Assembly (NCBI GenBank): GCA_958496175.1
Contig: OY292275.1
Location: 27,629,001 to 27,693,000, forward strand
Source of the DNA: Sisyra terminalis
Lineage: Eukaryota; Arthropoda; Insecta; Neuroptera; Sisyridae
Reading direction: 5' to 3'
DNA: 64,000 nt
Shown: positions 45,029 to 57,267 of the stretch, one piece after another
Layout: the number at the start of each line of letters is the position of its first letter
Numbering within the stretch: the stretch's first letter is position 1
The notes under the pieces: generated by a model
Told to the model about the DNA's origin: nothing
The model's input: the letters and a program-made list of their open reading frames with translations, nothing else
The model's database searches: none
Translations under genes and position numbers: made by a program

Positions 45029-48000
45029 AATGATGATTTCATAATAGAAATCGAAAATAAAATAGAAGCGTCAAATATACCAGCAGAAGAGGTACTAAAA
45101 ATTATGCCGTAAATTTTGGATGGCGTGGCATACTCTTGGTGGAAAGTTTTTATAGGCAAATGGAACTCGTGGAACGAATTTAAAAACCAATTCAAGATAG
45201 TGTTTGGCGAGCTGAACAGCGATCAGCAAATTACTACGAAAATTCATAATCGCGTTCAATTAAAAAATGTGAATCCTATCGACTATAACTATGGGCGAGT
45301 TATTTAGTAAATTGACTGAAAAAATACCCATAGATAAACAAATAGATAGAATTTATGCCTGTCTGACACCTCAATTATTAAATCTTTTTGAGAGAGAAAC
45401 AATATCCTCGTACAATGAACTAATTCGTAAAATTCGCCACTACGAAGAAAAGATCGATCTAATTAGAATAGTAAATAAAAAGCGATCCGAAGAAATCCAA
45501 TTTAGGCATACTAAACGCTGGGTTCATCAATTGAATATAGTTGTGCAATGCTGCTCGAGCAGTGACAGCGATAACTTCACCAGCGGAAAAAAAAAATATA
45601 CCGGGTTCTCCAACCACAACAACTCAAAAATATATTTAAAACAAATAAATGAAATCCAAGAAAAACTTTCCCAAATTTTAGACCCAAACCCAAGGAAAAT
45701 TAAATCCAAATCAAAAAAGAAATATTTTGCGCGATCGCAATCCGGCTCGTCAGAGTCGTCTGGATGCTCATCACTATGTGCATCACAGGCGGGGGAGGAT
45801 GGTCGCCAATTGGCATGGCGCAAATATCCACAATATCAACATAGAAATCCACTACCCACAAGTTCTAAGGGAATTATACCAACGGATCAAAACGCACTCG
45901 AGAGGCGGGATGTCTTTTGCCGGAGTTGTGGCCGTGTTGGTCACATTATAACCGAATGCTACCGGCAAGAGAACAACCGTCCATCTTGGATGAAGCCAAG
46001 GATCTCAAAACTCGGGGGCAACCCACAGCCGAGTGGGTCAAAAAACGGGAAAGACGTCGGGAAAGACTAAAGTCTATTCCTGACGAATCTCGACTTATTA
46101 ACTCGCCAATTACTATATACAGATGCAAGGTAAGAATACACAAAAATAGTACCTCACCATGCTCAGAAACGGTGAGTCGAGTAATATCGGCGGCTGTGAC
46201 AATTGGAATGCACGTATATACAGGTATTCTTGATACGGGCAGCAATCGCAGTTTTATAAGTGGCTATGTATACGATACGGAATAGCTATCGCAGCTTGGC
46301 AAACCCATTGAGGACGTCGTTTCACGTGATGGCGTTCAATTAGCACAGAGCAACCATAGAGCTAAACCCAGATTCTTAGTAAAATTCAGGATTGGAGTGA
46401 ATGATCGCTGTGATGAGCAATGGTTTTCGGTGCTCGATGGGCTTACCTCTCCGGTTATTCTCGGCATGGATTTTATCTTCACCTGGGGTATAAAAATCGA
46501 TAGTCCGAGGAAATATTGGACAATGGGGAACTCGAATGTTAGTGTCCCTATACAGCCCAAAACATTGAGGGGCATATCTGTTGGTTCTATCTAGTTGAGA
46601 GAGCTGAGCGCGGCTGAAGAACGCAGTCTCGAAGAGATTCTATTTTCTTAATTCTTTAATTCCCAGCAATAGCTCATGGTCTAGCCCACCTGTACTTGTT
46701 CTAAAAAAGAACGGAAAATACCTATTTTGTGTTGACTATCGGAGGCTCAACCATGTTACCAAGAAATCCGCATATCCTCTTCTTCGCATGGATGGTATCC
46801 TCGATGCATTACATGAGGCTGCCATAATCAGTACCCTCGACCTTAGTGAGGCTTTTCATCAAATTCCTATGGACCCTGCCAGTCAAGCTTACATTACATT
46901 TGTGGTGGAAGGCCGAGTCCTGTTTGCCGAGGCCTACGTGCGTATGCCATATGGTTTGACCAATGCTCCAGCGACATTTCAGCATCTCATGGAGTAGCTC
47001 AAAAGTAAATTTACTGAGCACCTGCACAGAAATCAGGAAATCAGTTACTCGAGAAGTTTTTGCCTACCTTGACGACTGGATCATTAAAGTTTTAAAGGAA
47101 GCTGGGCTCAAAATAAATAGGAAAAAATCCCATTTCGCTCGTTAGGAAGTCGAATTTTTGAATTTTTCGAACGAATTGAACCACTAGTCAACTACTCACG
47201 CCCGGAAATCATAAAGAGTTGCGCGGCAATCGAGGATATCTCGTAACAACCATGAGCCGTCCATTGCGAGGAGCTGAATTTAACTCTACGGCAACCGAAA
47301 AGGAGTGTTTTGCGGTAGTATTCACCGTTAGGAAAGCTCGGTGCTATCTTGAAGGCACGGCATTTACAGTGATTACAGACCATTCCAGTCTAAAATGGTT
47401 GTATACATTTGAAAATCCACTCGGCCGATTAGCGAGATGGGCCATGGAGTTGCTGTCCTATGATATTAAGATTGAGCATCGCAAAGGAGCTTTAAATGAG
47501 ACCCCGGATGCGATCTCTCGCCGTTATGAAGATGCACAACTAGAACCGGTGACCAACCTCATGAGTGCAACCAGTGGACTTGGAGATGGGGCAATTGGCA
47601 ACAATTGGTATGAAGATATTGTCAATTCAATCAAGAGTGGTCGTGGCAAGGTGAAGCATTGCAAGTTAGACGAGAATGGAAAACTATGTCGCTTCAAAGA
47701 GAATTTTTGAAGAATGAAGAGGTAATACCAATAATAAAATTTTACCATGACACTCCACAATCCGCCCATCCAGGTATGCGCAAGACAATTTACGCCGTCT
47801 CGAAAAAATATTACTGGCCGGGAATGCAGAAAGATATTGAAACCTATGTAAGGGAATGCAAAGTTTGCTTGAGATGTAAAGCTACAAATACCGTACCTCA
47901 TGGACTCATGCAAACTTGGTAAACCATGGGAAAAAGTTTCCATAGACATTACTAGACTATTCCCGTGATCAAAATCTGGAAAACAATATCTACTGGTTTG

Positions 48001-48595
48001 CGAAGACACATACACTCGTTATTTCGAGTGTTATCTCTTAGCTAAAGCCAATGGATCTAGCGTTGTGAAATCTCTGGAAGATTTAATTAATCGTTGGGGT
48101 ACGCCACATATTTTACTCTCCGATAATGGAACATAATTCATCAATCAAGCGATGAAGAGTTTTTGTAAAGACGTCGGGGTGCTCCACATGACGACTCCAG
48201 TGTATCACCCGCAAGCGAATCCCGTCGAACGAATCAACCGAAACCTAAAGGCAATGATCGCATCTTTGCTGGGAAACAACCACCGGGAATGGGATGTACA
48301 CATTAAAGAAATAAAGTTTGCTTATAAGAGTAGTGTTCACTCATCCTTGAGAGTTACGCCAGCGTTCTTGAATTTTGGTTGTGAGCCACGATGGGCAGGG
48401 GAGAAAGTAGAAGCTGGAATTCCTGACATTAAGAGCTGTACTAAATGCGCCAAATTGGCTCCAAACTATAAGGGTTCCGCGGTAGTAGCTAGAAAATTGT
48501 CACCGTTGGTGGTCGTCATCCACCACCAAAACGGGAATGAAATTGGCAATTACTATATAAACGATTTGAAATTAGCTAGACGCAGTAATCCTCTT
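45029..48595 (+). pseudogene. Ty3/gypsy retrotransposon, gag to integrase, decayed
   Basis: In order: gag 45116-46070 with knuckle CRSCGRVGHIITECYR; protease GILDTGSNRSFISG (about 46225); RT 46680-47150 with FCVDYRRLNHV, TLDLSEAFHQIP, MPYGLTNAPATFQ and the catalytic AYLDDW. RNase H follows in ORF 47219-47710 (TEKECFAVVFTVRKARCYLE, VITDHSSLKWL). Integrase has a zinc domain (HPGMRKTIY, CKVCLRCKA) and a core in ORF 48152-48814 (VYHPQANPVERINRN). Short frames, several stops and a deletion between YLDD and RNase H show it is dead. No LTRs are visible: it starts inside gag and ends after LKLARRSN, with Helitron sequence on both sides. In life it would copy through RNA and insert double-stranded DNA. 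Confidence 0.9.
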
Positions 48596-49640
48596 TTCTG
48601 CCATTCAACCGAATACATCCAGCAGCGTGTCTCTCCAAAAATGCGATGCTTGGTAATAAAATCCATTCAAGATTTCAATTTTTGTTTAAAGACGCGTGCG
48701 GCAATTTCATGGCGGTCCGAAGATGATTGTCCAGTTAACAGAAGTTCTTTAATTTCATCCCATGTTGGATTGCATGTAAATGTGATGAACAAATCTGGAC
48801 GACCATATGCGTGAACGTATGTCATCGCATCTTGTGCGTATTCATGCATGTGCCATGCACTCCCCGTGAATGTAGACGGTAATATGACCATTCTTCCCAA
48901 TTCTTTTGGATTCACGTTACCATCATTAACGATTGCGTCTCGTAAATGGATGTATTCTTCAGCACGCAACTCAATTTGATTCAACCGAATATATAGGAGT
49001 CGTTCGGTTTCAATCTTCGCGTACATGTCGACGATGTACTGATTAAACAATTGTCGACATTTCAAAATATGGTTCTCAGCGTTTTTTCATGAATCATCAA
49101 TCGGTACGAATAATAATTCGTGGCACTAATTTTCTTATTCTGTTTGTGGATTTCTCATTTTGATGTTGAAATGATATCCATCTTCTCCTCGCCAAAAGAG
49201 AATCGGATACTGCAATCCGTCGTATGAACAATGAGTTTTGAAGGCTCATTGAACGCCACTTCTTCTGCAATGAAGAATTATGTCGCGCGATTCGAGTTCT
49301 TCGCTAACTATCACGATCGCCACTTCATCAATTGTTGGTGCATTAAACTCTTTCGTGTTGACCAATAGGTGTTTTGTCTGCTCGAATTACAACTGCGTAG
49401 TTGTCGTCTGGTATTCGTTGAATGGTGGTTTTAAACAACTGAACTAATTCATTTTGTTGATCGAAAAGAGCTTGTAACGCAGCCACGATTCTAGTGCTCA
49501 CATTGTAATGACATCGTTGTTCAATTTGTTCATCACTGTTTACCATGAAATAAATTTGAAGAAACTTGTGATCTGCGTCCGGCAATGGTAGAAGTGGCCT
49601 GGCACGATGGTAAATTTGCACTTTTATTTGAAAATACAAT
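48596..49640 (-). pseudogene. Helitron N-terminal/Rep fragment
   Basis: The minus strand from 49639 reads YHRARPLLPLPDADHKFLQI, then FMVNSDEQIEQRC and VIRADKTPIGQHERV. After a shift comes NAPTIDEVAIVIV (about 49345-49280). ORF 49065-48667 begins MKCRQLFNQYIVDMYAKIE and includes LRAEEYIHLRDAI and PDLFITFTCNPTWDEIK. These are consecutive parts of the Helitron protein up to the start of the Rep domain; the HUH motif that should follow is cut off by the gypsy end. It is a different copy from 42.7-44.1 kb, as the overlapping parts (FTTITCNPKW versus FITFTCNPTW) differ. Confidence 0.8.
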
Positions 49641-50265
49641 GTAAAACGAAAAAAATTATGACCTTTATTTTGATTATCATGATTAAAAAGCTATTCGATT
49701 TCGCACATCTGGACGTTCAAAATTGTACATTCAAAATTGTTGGAAATAGGTGGAAAGCATGGAAATAATTTTGATTATTTTATTTATTTTCAATTCCAAT
49801 AATTTATTGGTTTTCAAATTGTTCTAAATACCGAAGAAAAGTTAGTATGGAAGATTTTATATTTTTATTGATAATGAAATATATGACAAAAAATTGCTGC
49901 CTTAATGCTTTAATCATGCCTTAATCATTGGTTCATACAAAAAATAGATTTTGAAAAGTTTGCTTAAAAACGAACATAAATTAAAAATCTCTTATTTGGT
50001 ATAAGTAATACTTATTAATGTTTCATACTAGTTTAGTGAAATGACTTTAAAATTTTGTTATTAAAATGATATAAAAAAAAACAGACACTTATATTGTATT
50101 TCTTAATATAAATAAAAATGAACTTTGTTTTATATTAAACAGTAATAATGTTTCATTTTTAGCGACACTTATTCAATTTAAAATTTCAATTGTTGATTAA
50201 CTCTACATTTTCTCATACAAACTTTTCACTCTTTTTGGGTAGAAATTTTCAAAAAAAAAAAAAAA
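49615..50265 (+). repeat. Helitron family-B repeat copy, plus strand, partial
   Basis: Matches 6225-6800 in the same orientation (GAAAATACAATGTAAAACGA; ATTTTATTTATTTTCAAT and so on). It lacks the 3' hairpin and ends in an A-run at about 50265. It directly abuts the Rep fragment. Confidence 0.7.
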
Positions 50266-50326
50266 AGATAACATTGTCTTATTGAGTAACTCTCAGGGTT
50301 TATTTACAACAATTTAGTTAAAAAAA

Positions 50327-50358
50327 AGGTTCGTTTGGGACTTGAACCCATGGCTCCT
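50327..50358 (-). other. tRNA-like 3' half (T arm, acceptor, T-run)
   Basis: On the minus strand GGGTTCAAGTCCCAAACGAA followed by CC and a run of T resembles a tRNA T arm with box B (GGTTCAAGTCC), acceptor strand and a Pol III terminator. The upstream 70 bases do not form a D arm or a matching 5' acceptor strand, so this is a relic or a chance match. Confidence 0.25.
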
Positions 50359-51237
50359 TAAATACAGCATTACAGAAACATGTTTTGCATTTAAAAATCA
50401 TCTATTCATATTAATAATATTTACAAGAAATATACATCAACCAAAATATGTATAATTAGTCTTTTTTCATTTGGTACATAAATTTGTAATTCATTCTTGG
50501 ATAGATTAATCTACGTTTTCGAGATTTTCAATAATACTAAATTAGCTTGCACATATGTGTTTTACGGTCTTGTAAATGTGGTATCATCTCCTAACTTTTG
50601 GGTGGGTTTATTATAAGAAAATAGAATAAAAACTTATTTAAGTAGCTTGAATCTTTGTCTCATGTAGCAGTTTTATCTGTTTTATTAGGGTATTCTTTCT
50701 TATTTGGATTTTTGTTTATGAATTTGGAGTGTGGAATATTTTCAAAGTTTGATATGGTAGTTTATGTTTAAAATTGTCCGGTAGATTATGTGCTCTGATA
50801 CTAGTAATGTTTTTTGCAAGATTATTATCATTTAATTGGTTTTCGTAGAAATTGTTAGATTTGCATTTGTTTTGATATTTTTGGCAGAGTTGTTTTAGTA
50901 AATTAGAAGCATTAGTGTTTTTTTGTGAAATTCTTAAGTGTGATATTTTTGAATATTGTCGATACCGGGCGCTTTTTTCGATGGAAGTTTTTTTATTACA
51001 TCCCATAGTTCCTTCGGTGAGGTAGCAAAGTTAGACCAGCTTTCTGATGTAGTATTATTTATGTAGTTTTTAACCTCCAGTATTATTTTTTTTTTGTTCA
51101 TTGGTACTATTGTTGAGTTCTATGTTGTTTTTCTTCATCACTGACGGCTTTTTCAATTCCATTTTCCAAAGTTGGAATGGACGTGCCCTTTGACTTGAGT
51201 ATTTTTTTGTCATTTTCCTTAACGAGTTATCTTTCGG

Positions 51238-53038
51238 CAAGGGCGTCGCCAAGGGGGGGGGCAGCTGCCCCCCCCCCCCCCCTAGAGATTCTAAAAAAGT
51301 TGCCAAATATAATGCAACCAAAGTCCTAAGTATTTGAGTTGATTTGCTTGAAGTTCAAGCCTTGAACAATCATTCCCGTTCGTCGAAACTCGAATGAATT
51401 CACCAATTCCACTCTTAACCTCTCAGCTGCCTAAGCGCTGATCCGCGCACTGGCCTCAACTGCCTAAACCCTGATCAGCGCTCGCCCTACCGGCCACGTT
51501 TTTCATTTTATTTTAAGCATTAAATACATGACTATACGTTTTAAAATAGATTTTTCATTTTCTCTGATAAATGAACGAACCCAAAAAAATTACAATGTTT
51601 GAGTGAAGGATATAGAACCGTTTTTCTGCCCTTTTGAATTTGATCATCGGTCGGCGCGTGTCATAGTGAATAGTGCTCACAGAAAGTGTTATTTTTTTGA
51701 GGAAAAACCTGTTTTTCGAAAATTTTTGAAGAAAATTGATACCTAATATTGCCAAGCTCTGCGAAACAAGATGGAGTGAGAAACATAAAACTATCAGAGT
51801 ATTTAAGGAGAATTTTCCTGTTATATTGGAAGCCTTAGAAAACTTATCGCGTGAAGGAAACAGTGCTACTCGAAAAAATGCCTTTCAACTCCATGCGGCT
51901 GCTTTCAAAATTTCGTTTATACTTTGTATTACTTTGATAGCTAAATACTCTGCTTTGTTAGAACCTGTTGTCAACGCACTCCAATCCATAGCTTTGGATG
52001 TGGTTAAGGCCTCGCAACACGTCAAACGCATTTTGCAATTGCTTAAGAGCCACCGTGATAATCCCGAAAGAGTCACAGATGAAATTATAAAGGATGCTAC
52101 TGTTGTTGCGGAGAAAGTCGGCCTGGAGGAGGATATCACTTCAATGCCGCGCATTGTTGGGAAACAACGTCATCGAAGCAATCACCCAGCAGAAAGCCCT
52201 TCAGAATTCTGGAAAAGATCATTAATAATACCATACTTGGACTCCGTTATTACATCGCTTGAAACACGCTTTGCTGAAGAAAATACTCCATCATTTGCTT
52301 TATCTAAATTACACCCCGCACAAATGCAAACAATGTCAGTCGAAAATCTCACAGAAACTTGTGAAACTATCGCTCAGTTTTATAATTTACCAAACATAAA
52401 AATTGAAGTCGAGCTTTGGCAGCAATTCTGGCATAATAAACCAAACTCAACAGATCAAACCGTTGTTGATATCCTAAAAGAAGCAAAAACCTTCTTTCCC
52501 GACACGGAAAAAGCGTTGAAAATTTTGATCGCTCTTCCATGCACGACGTGTACGGTAGAGCGATCGTTTAGCAGCCTCAGGAGACTAAAAACCTGGCTAA
52601 GAAGCACTATGAGTGAAAATCGCCTCAATGGTTTGGCCATGATGAGTGTGCACCGAAAACTTATACATGGAAACTTACAAGATTTTAATAATAAAGTGGT
52701 CGAGAGGTTTACAATGAATCCCCGAAAATTATATTTTAATTAACCTAATATAAACAAACAACGACCATTATAATATTAAAATCTGATAATTAAAAAAAAT
52801 ACGCTGTACACTTATTCAAATTCAAACTCCTTATTATTCTATTTTTCTAATAAATGTTATTATAACTTATTTACAAGTTTTTTATTGCATTGTACTGTCA
52901 CAGAATACCTACAATTCATACCTACTTTACCTACAATTCATATCTACTTTTCTCATTCATAGAGAATGAGAAAAGTATGAATTGTAGTATGTAAAGTCAA
53001 CTTGCCCCTCCCTGCGCCATCGGCTGGCGACGCCCTTG
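51238..53038 (+). mobile_element. hAT transposon with perfect 8-bp target duplication
   Basis: Terminal inverted repeats CAAGGGCGTCGCCA at 51238-51251 and, inverted, at 53025-53038. They are flanked by direct repeats TCTTTCGG (51230-51237 and 53039-53046), the 8-bp duplication expected of hAT. The 1801 bp carry one long transposase frame. Near the left end is a palindrome of G9, CAGCTG and C15 (51253-51282). It interrupts the LINE ORF2, so it is younger than that LINE. The perfect duplication suggests a recent insertion. Confidence 0.95.
51736..52743 (+). pseudogene. hAT transposase, C-terminal 335 codons (ZMYM1/p52rIPK-like type)
   Basis: The open frame covers the C-terminal half of a hAT transposase: CETRWSEKHKTIRVFKEN near the start (the conserved C-x2-R/W block), a helical insertion domain, and at the end the hATC dimerisation region, LPCTTCTVERSFSSLRRLKT with LRSTMSENRLNGLAMMS. 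It lacks an ATG (frame opens at a TTG) and the zinc finger and first catalytic Asp region are absent. The element is thus an internal-deletion derivative dependent on a full copy elsewhere. Some such transposase ends are domesticated in animals, but intact TIRs and the TSD argue this is just a transposon. Confidence 0.85.
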
Positions 53039-54849
53039 TCTTTCGGATTAATCTTTTCAAGTTTTCTGGACTATGCATCATTTCTTTCATCATTGATTTT
53101 TTTGCTTATTAAATGTGTAAGCTGTGTAGCTTCAAATTTAAATGTTTTTATTCGGGTTCTTTGCCAAAGTTGTCGAATTCTATTTCTTTGTTTGATAAGG
53201 TCTTTCGTTGTGTCGGATATTTTGTCTTTTATTTGTTGTGCTGTTTTTATGCGTATATTTTTTCTGATACAGTATTGTAAATTGTTCTTAATTCTCTGTG
53301 CTTCTTTGTCTAATTCCTGTGGTGTATTTATTTTACTATTGATCACTGTTTTATCACGAAGCATTTTTCTAAACGTTTTCCAATCAGCATTGTCGAAATC
53401 GTATGACATTTTAGTGATTGTTTTTTTTATTTGCTTGCCAATTTCGAGCATAATTGAATTGTGATCCGAGTTTAACTCTGCAAGGACCTGAAGATCACTT
53501 ACCCAGGTGATATTTTTTATGACGCAAATGTCTATAGTTGTTGGAGTTGTTCCATTCGTTGGGAAATGTGTATCTTCGTCTGTAAACATGACACTACAGT
53601 TACTATTTAGAATATAGTCATATAAAATGTTTCCCCTTCGATTATTAATATGACAATTCCATGTCCGGTGTTGAGCATTTAAATCTCCAACCAACATCAC
53701 TCTATCGCCTATGTTAAAAATATCATCCAAGTCTTAAGTAAAAAAATATTTGTTTGAACTACAATACCCCGTTACAATTAAATACTAGTAAATATTAGTT
53801 AATAGTGTACATTCTATGGCTATTCTTTGTTTTAACTTATAGTAGTATAAGGGATGTTATTTTTTATTATTGTCGCCATACCACCAGCAGCACTAGTAGT
53901 ATCTTTCCTCATGACTATATAATTTCTAATTTTTATTTTGTCAGTAGGATTAAGCCTCATTTCATTAATAAAAAGTATGTCGATATTCATACGATTAAGA
54001 AATTCGATTACTTCTCCTATTTTGTGTTTGAGCCTATTTACGTTCCAAACGGGCTGCAAACTAAGCTTACTTATGGTTGTTTTAGGTTTCTACTGAAGCT
54101 TAAGAATGCTTCAAACTTTTCAAATGTAGAGGTACATCTTTGGAGATTTATTTTCAGTGTTTTAACTGCATTGAGCATATGGGTGATATCACAAATTTGT
54201 TCAATTTGTAGTATCTCACTCGCTAACTGCATGAGATTGGAAGTAATATTTTGGTTACTATTGCTATTACTACGGTTGGTATCATAATTATAACTATTAC
54301 TAAAAATATTACTACGATTACATATAATATTATTATTTTATATAATGTATTTTGATAGATCTGGGCTTGTGTTATACCATACATTACCTGTCCTAAGATT
54401 ATTCAATGGGGGAAATTGTTTCTGACTTGTAATATCAGGTTTCAGTTGTTGTCGTTTAGGTCGTTCTTTTCTTTCTTGGATTCTTTTTGTGAGATTTAAA
54501 GACACTGGGCATGCTTGGTAATTGGCTGGGTGATTTCCATTACAATTGGCGCATGTGGCTGGTGTGTCTCTTATTTTGGTGCATTCTTGGGTAAGATGCC
54601 ATTCGACGCACTTTAACATGTAAGTAAAACTCATGATTGTGCAAAAAAAAGTTTATATTTCAATATACCCTGCGCGTGTTGCTACGCCAACAAACTAACA
54701 TAAATTTGAAGACCAAATTTTGACAACCAAAATTGGTCGTACCAACTCAGAAACCTTCGTGGGCTCATATGGAACAACTTTGTTAGAGATCATCATATGA
54801 TCAAATGCATAGTTTACGTTTCCATAAAGGACATAATGACAAACATTCA

Positions 54850-55610
54850 TTTTTATATAATAGAAGATTTATTTTTGAATTGGTTCATGCAATTGTCGGC
54901 TAGTAGTCCTGATAAAGGGGAACCCATGGCCAAGGCTTCCTTTTGGAGATAAAACTTCTGATTGAAAGTGAAATAGTTTTGTTTTAAGATGGTGGTTAAG
55001 AAGTTCATTATATCGTTTATTACCATATAATTATATATTTTTGATGTCATTAGATTATATTCCACAATTTTGTTTTTTTCGACAGCGACATTTGTATATA
55101 AGTGAATAATGTCAAGTGGTACCCTTTTTATGGTTTGTGATAGTTTCAGGTTTTCAGTATTATTAAGAAATTCTATGTTTATTTCTAATTATTTTCTTTG
55201 GATATGATGCCGGCTGTGATGGTTTGTACTAATTTTTTGGCTCATCAATATCCTGGACCATGTTTGTTATCCACTATCCGTCTGATTGACACATTTATTT
55301 TATGGATTTAGGGTAAAACATGACGTACTAGAACTTGAGGTTTTATAGGCTGAGGATTCTTCGTTCTCTAAAAAATAGGTACCTCCATTTGGTTTTGCAT
55401 AGTGTTTTAGTGAAGTTTGGAGTTGGATTTTCTTTCATGAGAATTATATTATTTTCTTTTTTAAATTGTTTTCTTTTTTTTGTTCATTCATCTTCATTAA
55501 TGATTACGATATTTTCTTTATACTCTTGTGATATAAACTTTATTTTTGTGTCGTTTTTCTTTTATATTATTAATATACAACTGATCTTGATGGAATAGAG
55601 ACTTAATTTA
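54850..55610 (-). pseudogene. Penelope-like element reverse transcriptase fragment
   Basis: The minus strand from about 55560 reads YKENIVIINEDE and LMKENPTPNFTKTL, a decayed N-terminal RT region (the GN-vvi-d and dPT blocks of these elements). From 55180 it reads RVPLDIIHLYTNVAVEKNKI, then ORF 55065-54853 with QNYFTFNQKFYLQKEALAMG and SPLSGLLADN. The last is the RT motif before the YxDD box, which is missing. It abuts the LINE ORF1 end at about 54650. The orientation is opposite to the Penelope fragment at 6.9 kb, so this is an independent copy. Confidence 0.7.
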
Positions 55611-55959
55611 GTAAATAGTTTCATGTTAATTCTTGTAACTTCTTTCTATGATAGATCGTGCTTCTTGAAGCTACTTCGCACCAGATTGAGGTTGTTTGGG
55701 GAATTGACGGGTTTTTGGTAGCTGGTTTAATTCTTTTAATTAAAACAGTTTCACTATTTCTGCTTGAGTTTTATTTTAAACAACAAACTTAAATTTTAAT
55801 TCAATGCAAAAATAACAAAAGAAAAGTAAAAAAAAGGGAAATCATCAACTAAAGTTACAGAATTACTACAGCGGTTTTTTTCAAAAAATGAGGTTCACTA
55901 CGTTTTTCTTGAGTGGTTTTCTTGTTGATCGTCAAACTTGTAATGGTTGTTTTTCAATG

Positions 55960-56830
55960 CGGTTGGTTAAGAGACGGAATATGTTTTGCTAACTTTTACC
56001 AATAAATTTGTTTTTTTTTTTTTGAAAAACCAAACAGGTTGAATTGGAGTTCGTTCATATTCAATTTTCAAAGTTTCAAAGGTCCAGCGGTAGGACTCAA
56101 AAATTAAGAAAATTGATATCGTGGCGATGTCAACCGTAGGATAGCCGATTATAGGCATTCGCGTACATAGGTGATCAAGGAAGGCTGGGTGTGTATGAAA
56201 AAACGGAGGTTGACAGTTGGAGAAAAAAAAAGAACGCCCTGTGCTTTTTATTTGAAAGCAATTCATAAAATTCAACTGGAGAAGTATTAGATGATTTTCC
56301 AAACAGTAAATTTTGTGGAACTATGAATGGTTCTGCTCTTGCTTTTGTTTTAGGGTTGGAGTGTTTCCTTTTTTTTGTGAAACTGTCTTCCATTTTTCGG
56401 AGTTCCACTTGCAGTTTATCTATAGTGGTTATTTTCTCTCTATCTAGCTTTTCCTGAGCCTCATTTGGCAATCTAAAAGCTATTTGATTTATGCGGGATA
56501 ACTACTTCTAAACACAGTCTCTCTTTTATGAGAGTATAATCAATTAAGGATTCTCCCAAATATTTATAATTGAAAGTTTTTTGGACAGTTCTCCATCCTT
56601 TATCAACAAAAACATTTAAAAATGATATTTTCCAAGGTTCTCAAGAAGCGATTAGACCCAATTTCGCTAGGTAGTTATCAAACCAGTCTCGAACTGGACC
56701 ATTCACACAAAAGAATCGTAGAGTCATTCGAGTCAAGTGTGCAAATTGTGTGTAAATTTGCTTCCTGGAGTCAAGATTCTTCTTATCATCTTATGCTTAG
56801 AAGACAAGCCAGTCAGTTCCTCATTTTCCT
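55960..56830 (-). pseudogene. Unrecognised decayed coding sequence
   Basis: In changing frames the minus strand carries protein-like text. About 56740-56520 reads CVNGPVRDWFDNYLAKLGLI and NVFVDKGWRTVQKTFNYKYL, ORF 56471-56175 reads LDREKITTIDKLQVELRKME and AEPFIVPQNLLFGKSSNTSP, and ORF 56302-55967 follows. A TGA near 56643 and frame shifts interrupt it. Composition is clearly not AT-driven. It lies upstream of, and on the same strand as, the Penelope RT piece and could be that element's N-terminal region, but the phrases do not match what I know of Penelope. A DNA-transposon or viral origin is equally possible. Confidence 0.35.
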
Positions 56831-56999
56831 TGTAATCCTTATTTCAAACAGCGATAAGCTCCTGATTGCCATACTCAATTATTTTCACGAAGAGATCTCA
56901 ATCTAAAGATTGAAACCGGAGTAAAAATTAAACAATAAGGAATAAGAAAAAAAGAAACCCTGCATATGATAAAATATTTATTGGCCTAATAATTAAATT

Positions 57000-57267
57000 A
57001 AGTAACAATACATAAAATTTTGAAACTTTAAAAATAAAAAAGGTTATTTAAAATGATCCCAAATGCGCACATTTGACCTGACTTGTGGGTAAGTGTGCGC
57101 AATCGTTTGGGTAAATGTACACATTTTTAAGTTATAATGCTTAGATATCGACTTATAAATATACAAGAACATAAAATAAGTTGACTAAAAATTACGAAAT
57201 TAAAGCCAAACTTAGCGTTTCCTAGTGTGGCGACCTTGTTGTAAGCTTTATTGAATAACCGAACTAC
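57000..57267. other. AT-rich spacer
   Basis: Contains TGCGCACA-like repeats (TGTGCGCAATCG, ATGCGCACATTTG) around 57063-57110 but no gene. Confidence 0.35.

Larger units (their letters stand above)
50600..54650 (-). pseudogene. Jockey-type LINE (ORF1 end, endonuclease, RT start), split by hAT
   Basis: Reading down the minus strand: 54634-54338 is the ORF1 C-terminus with knuckle CANCNGNHPANYQAC. 54059-53832 is the start of the APE-type endonuclease (WNVNRLKHKIGEVIEFLNR, FINEMRLNP) and 53730-53071 its second half (VMLVGDLNAQHRTWN, TTIDICVI, SDHNSIMLE) plus a basic linker. After the hAT insertion (51238-53038) the linker resumes as DNSLRKMTKK (near 51220), then the RT start KKAPGIDNIQ (about 50960). 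RT ends near 50600 before its catalytic motif. It is inactive: 5'-truncated in ORF1, truncated in RT, with frameshifts and a large insertion. Confidence 0.85.

Noticed and set aside
47524..48015. 163-codon minus-strand ORF
   Set aside because: Antisense to gypsy RNase H and integrase zinc-domain coding on the plus strand.
50327..50358. Functional tRNA gene
   Set aside because: Only the T-arm and 3' acceptor-like part fits; no D arm or pairing 5' acceptor strand upstream.
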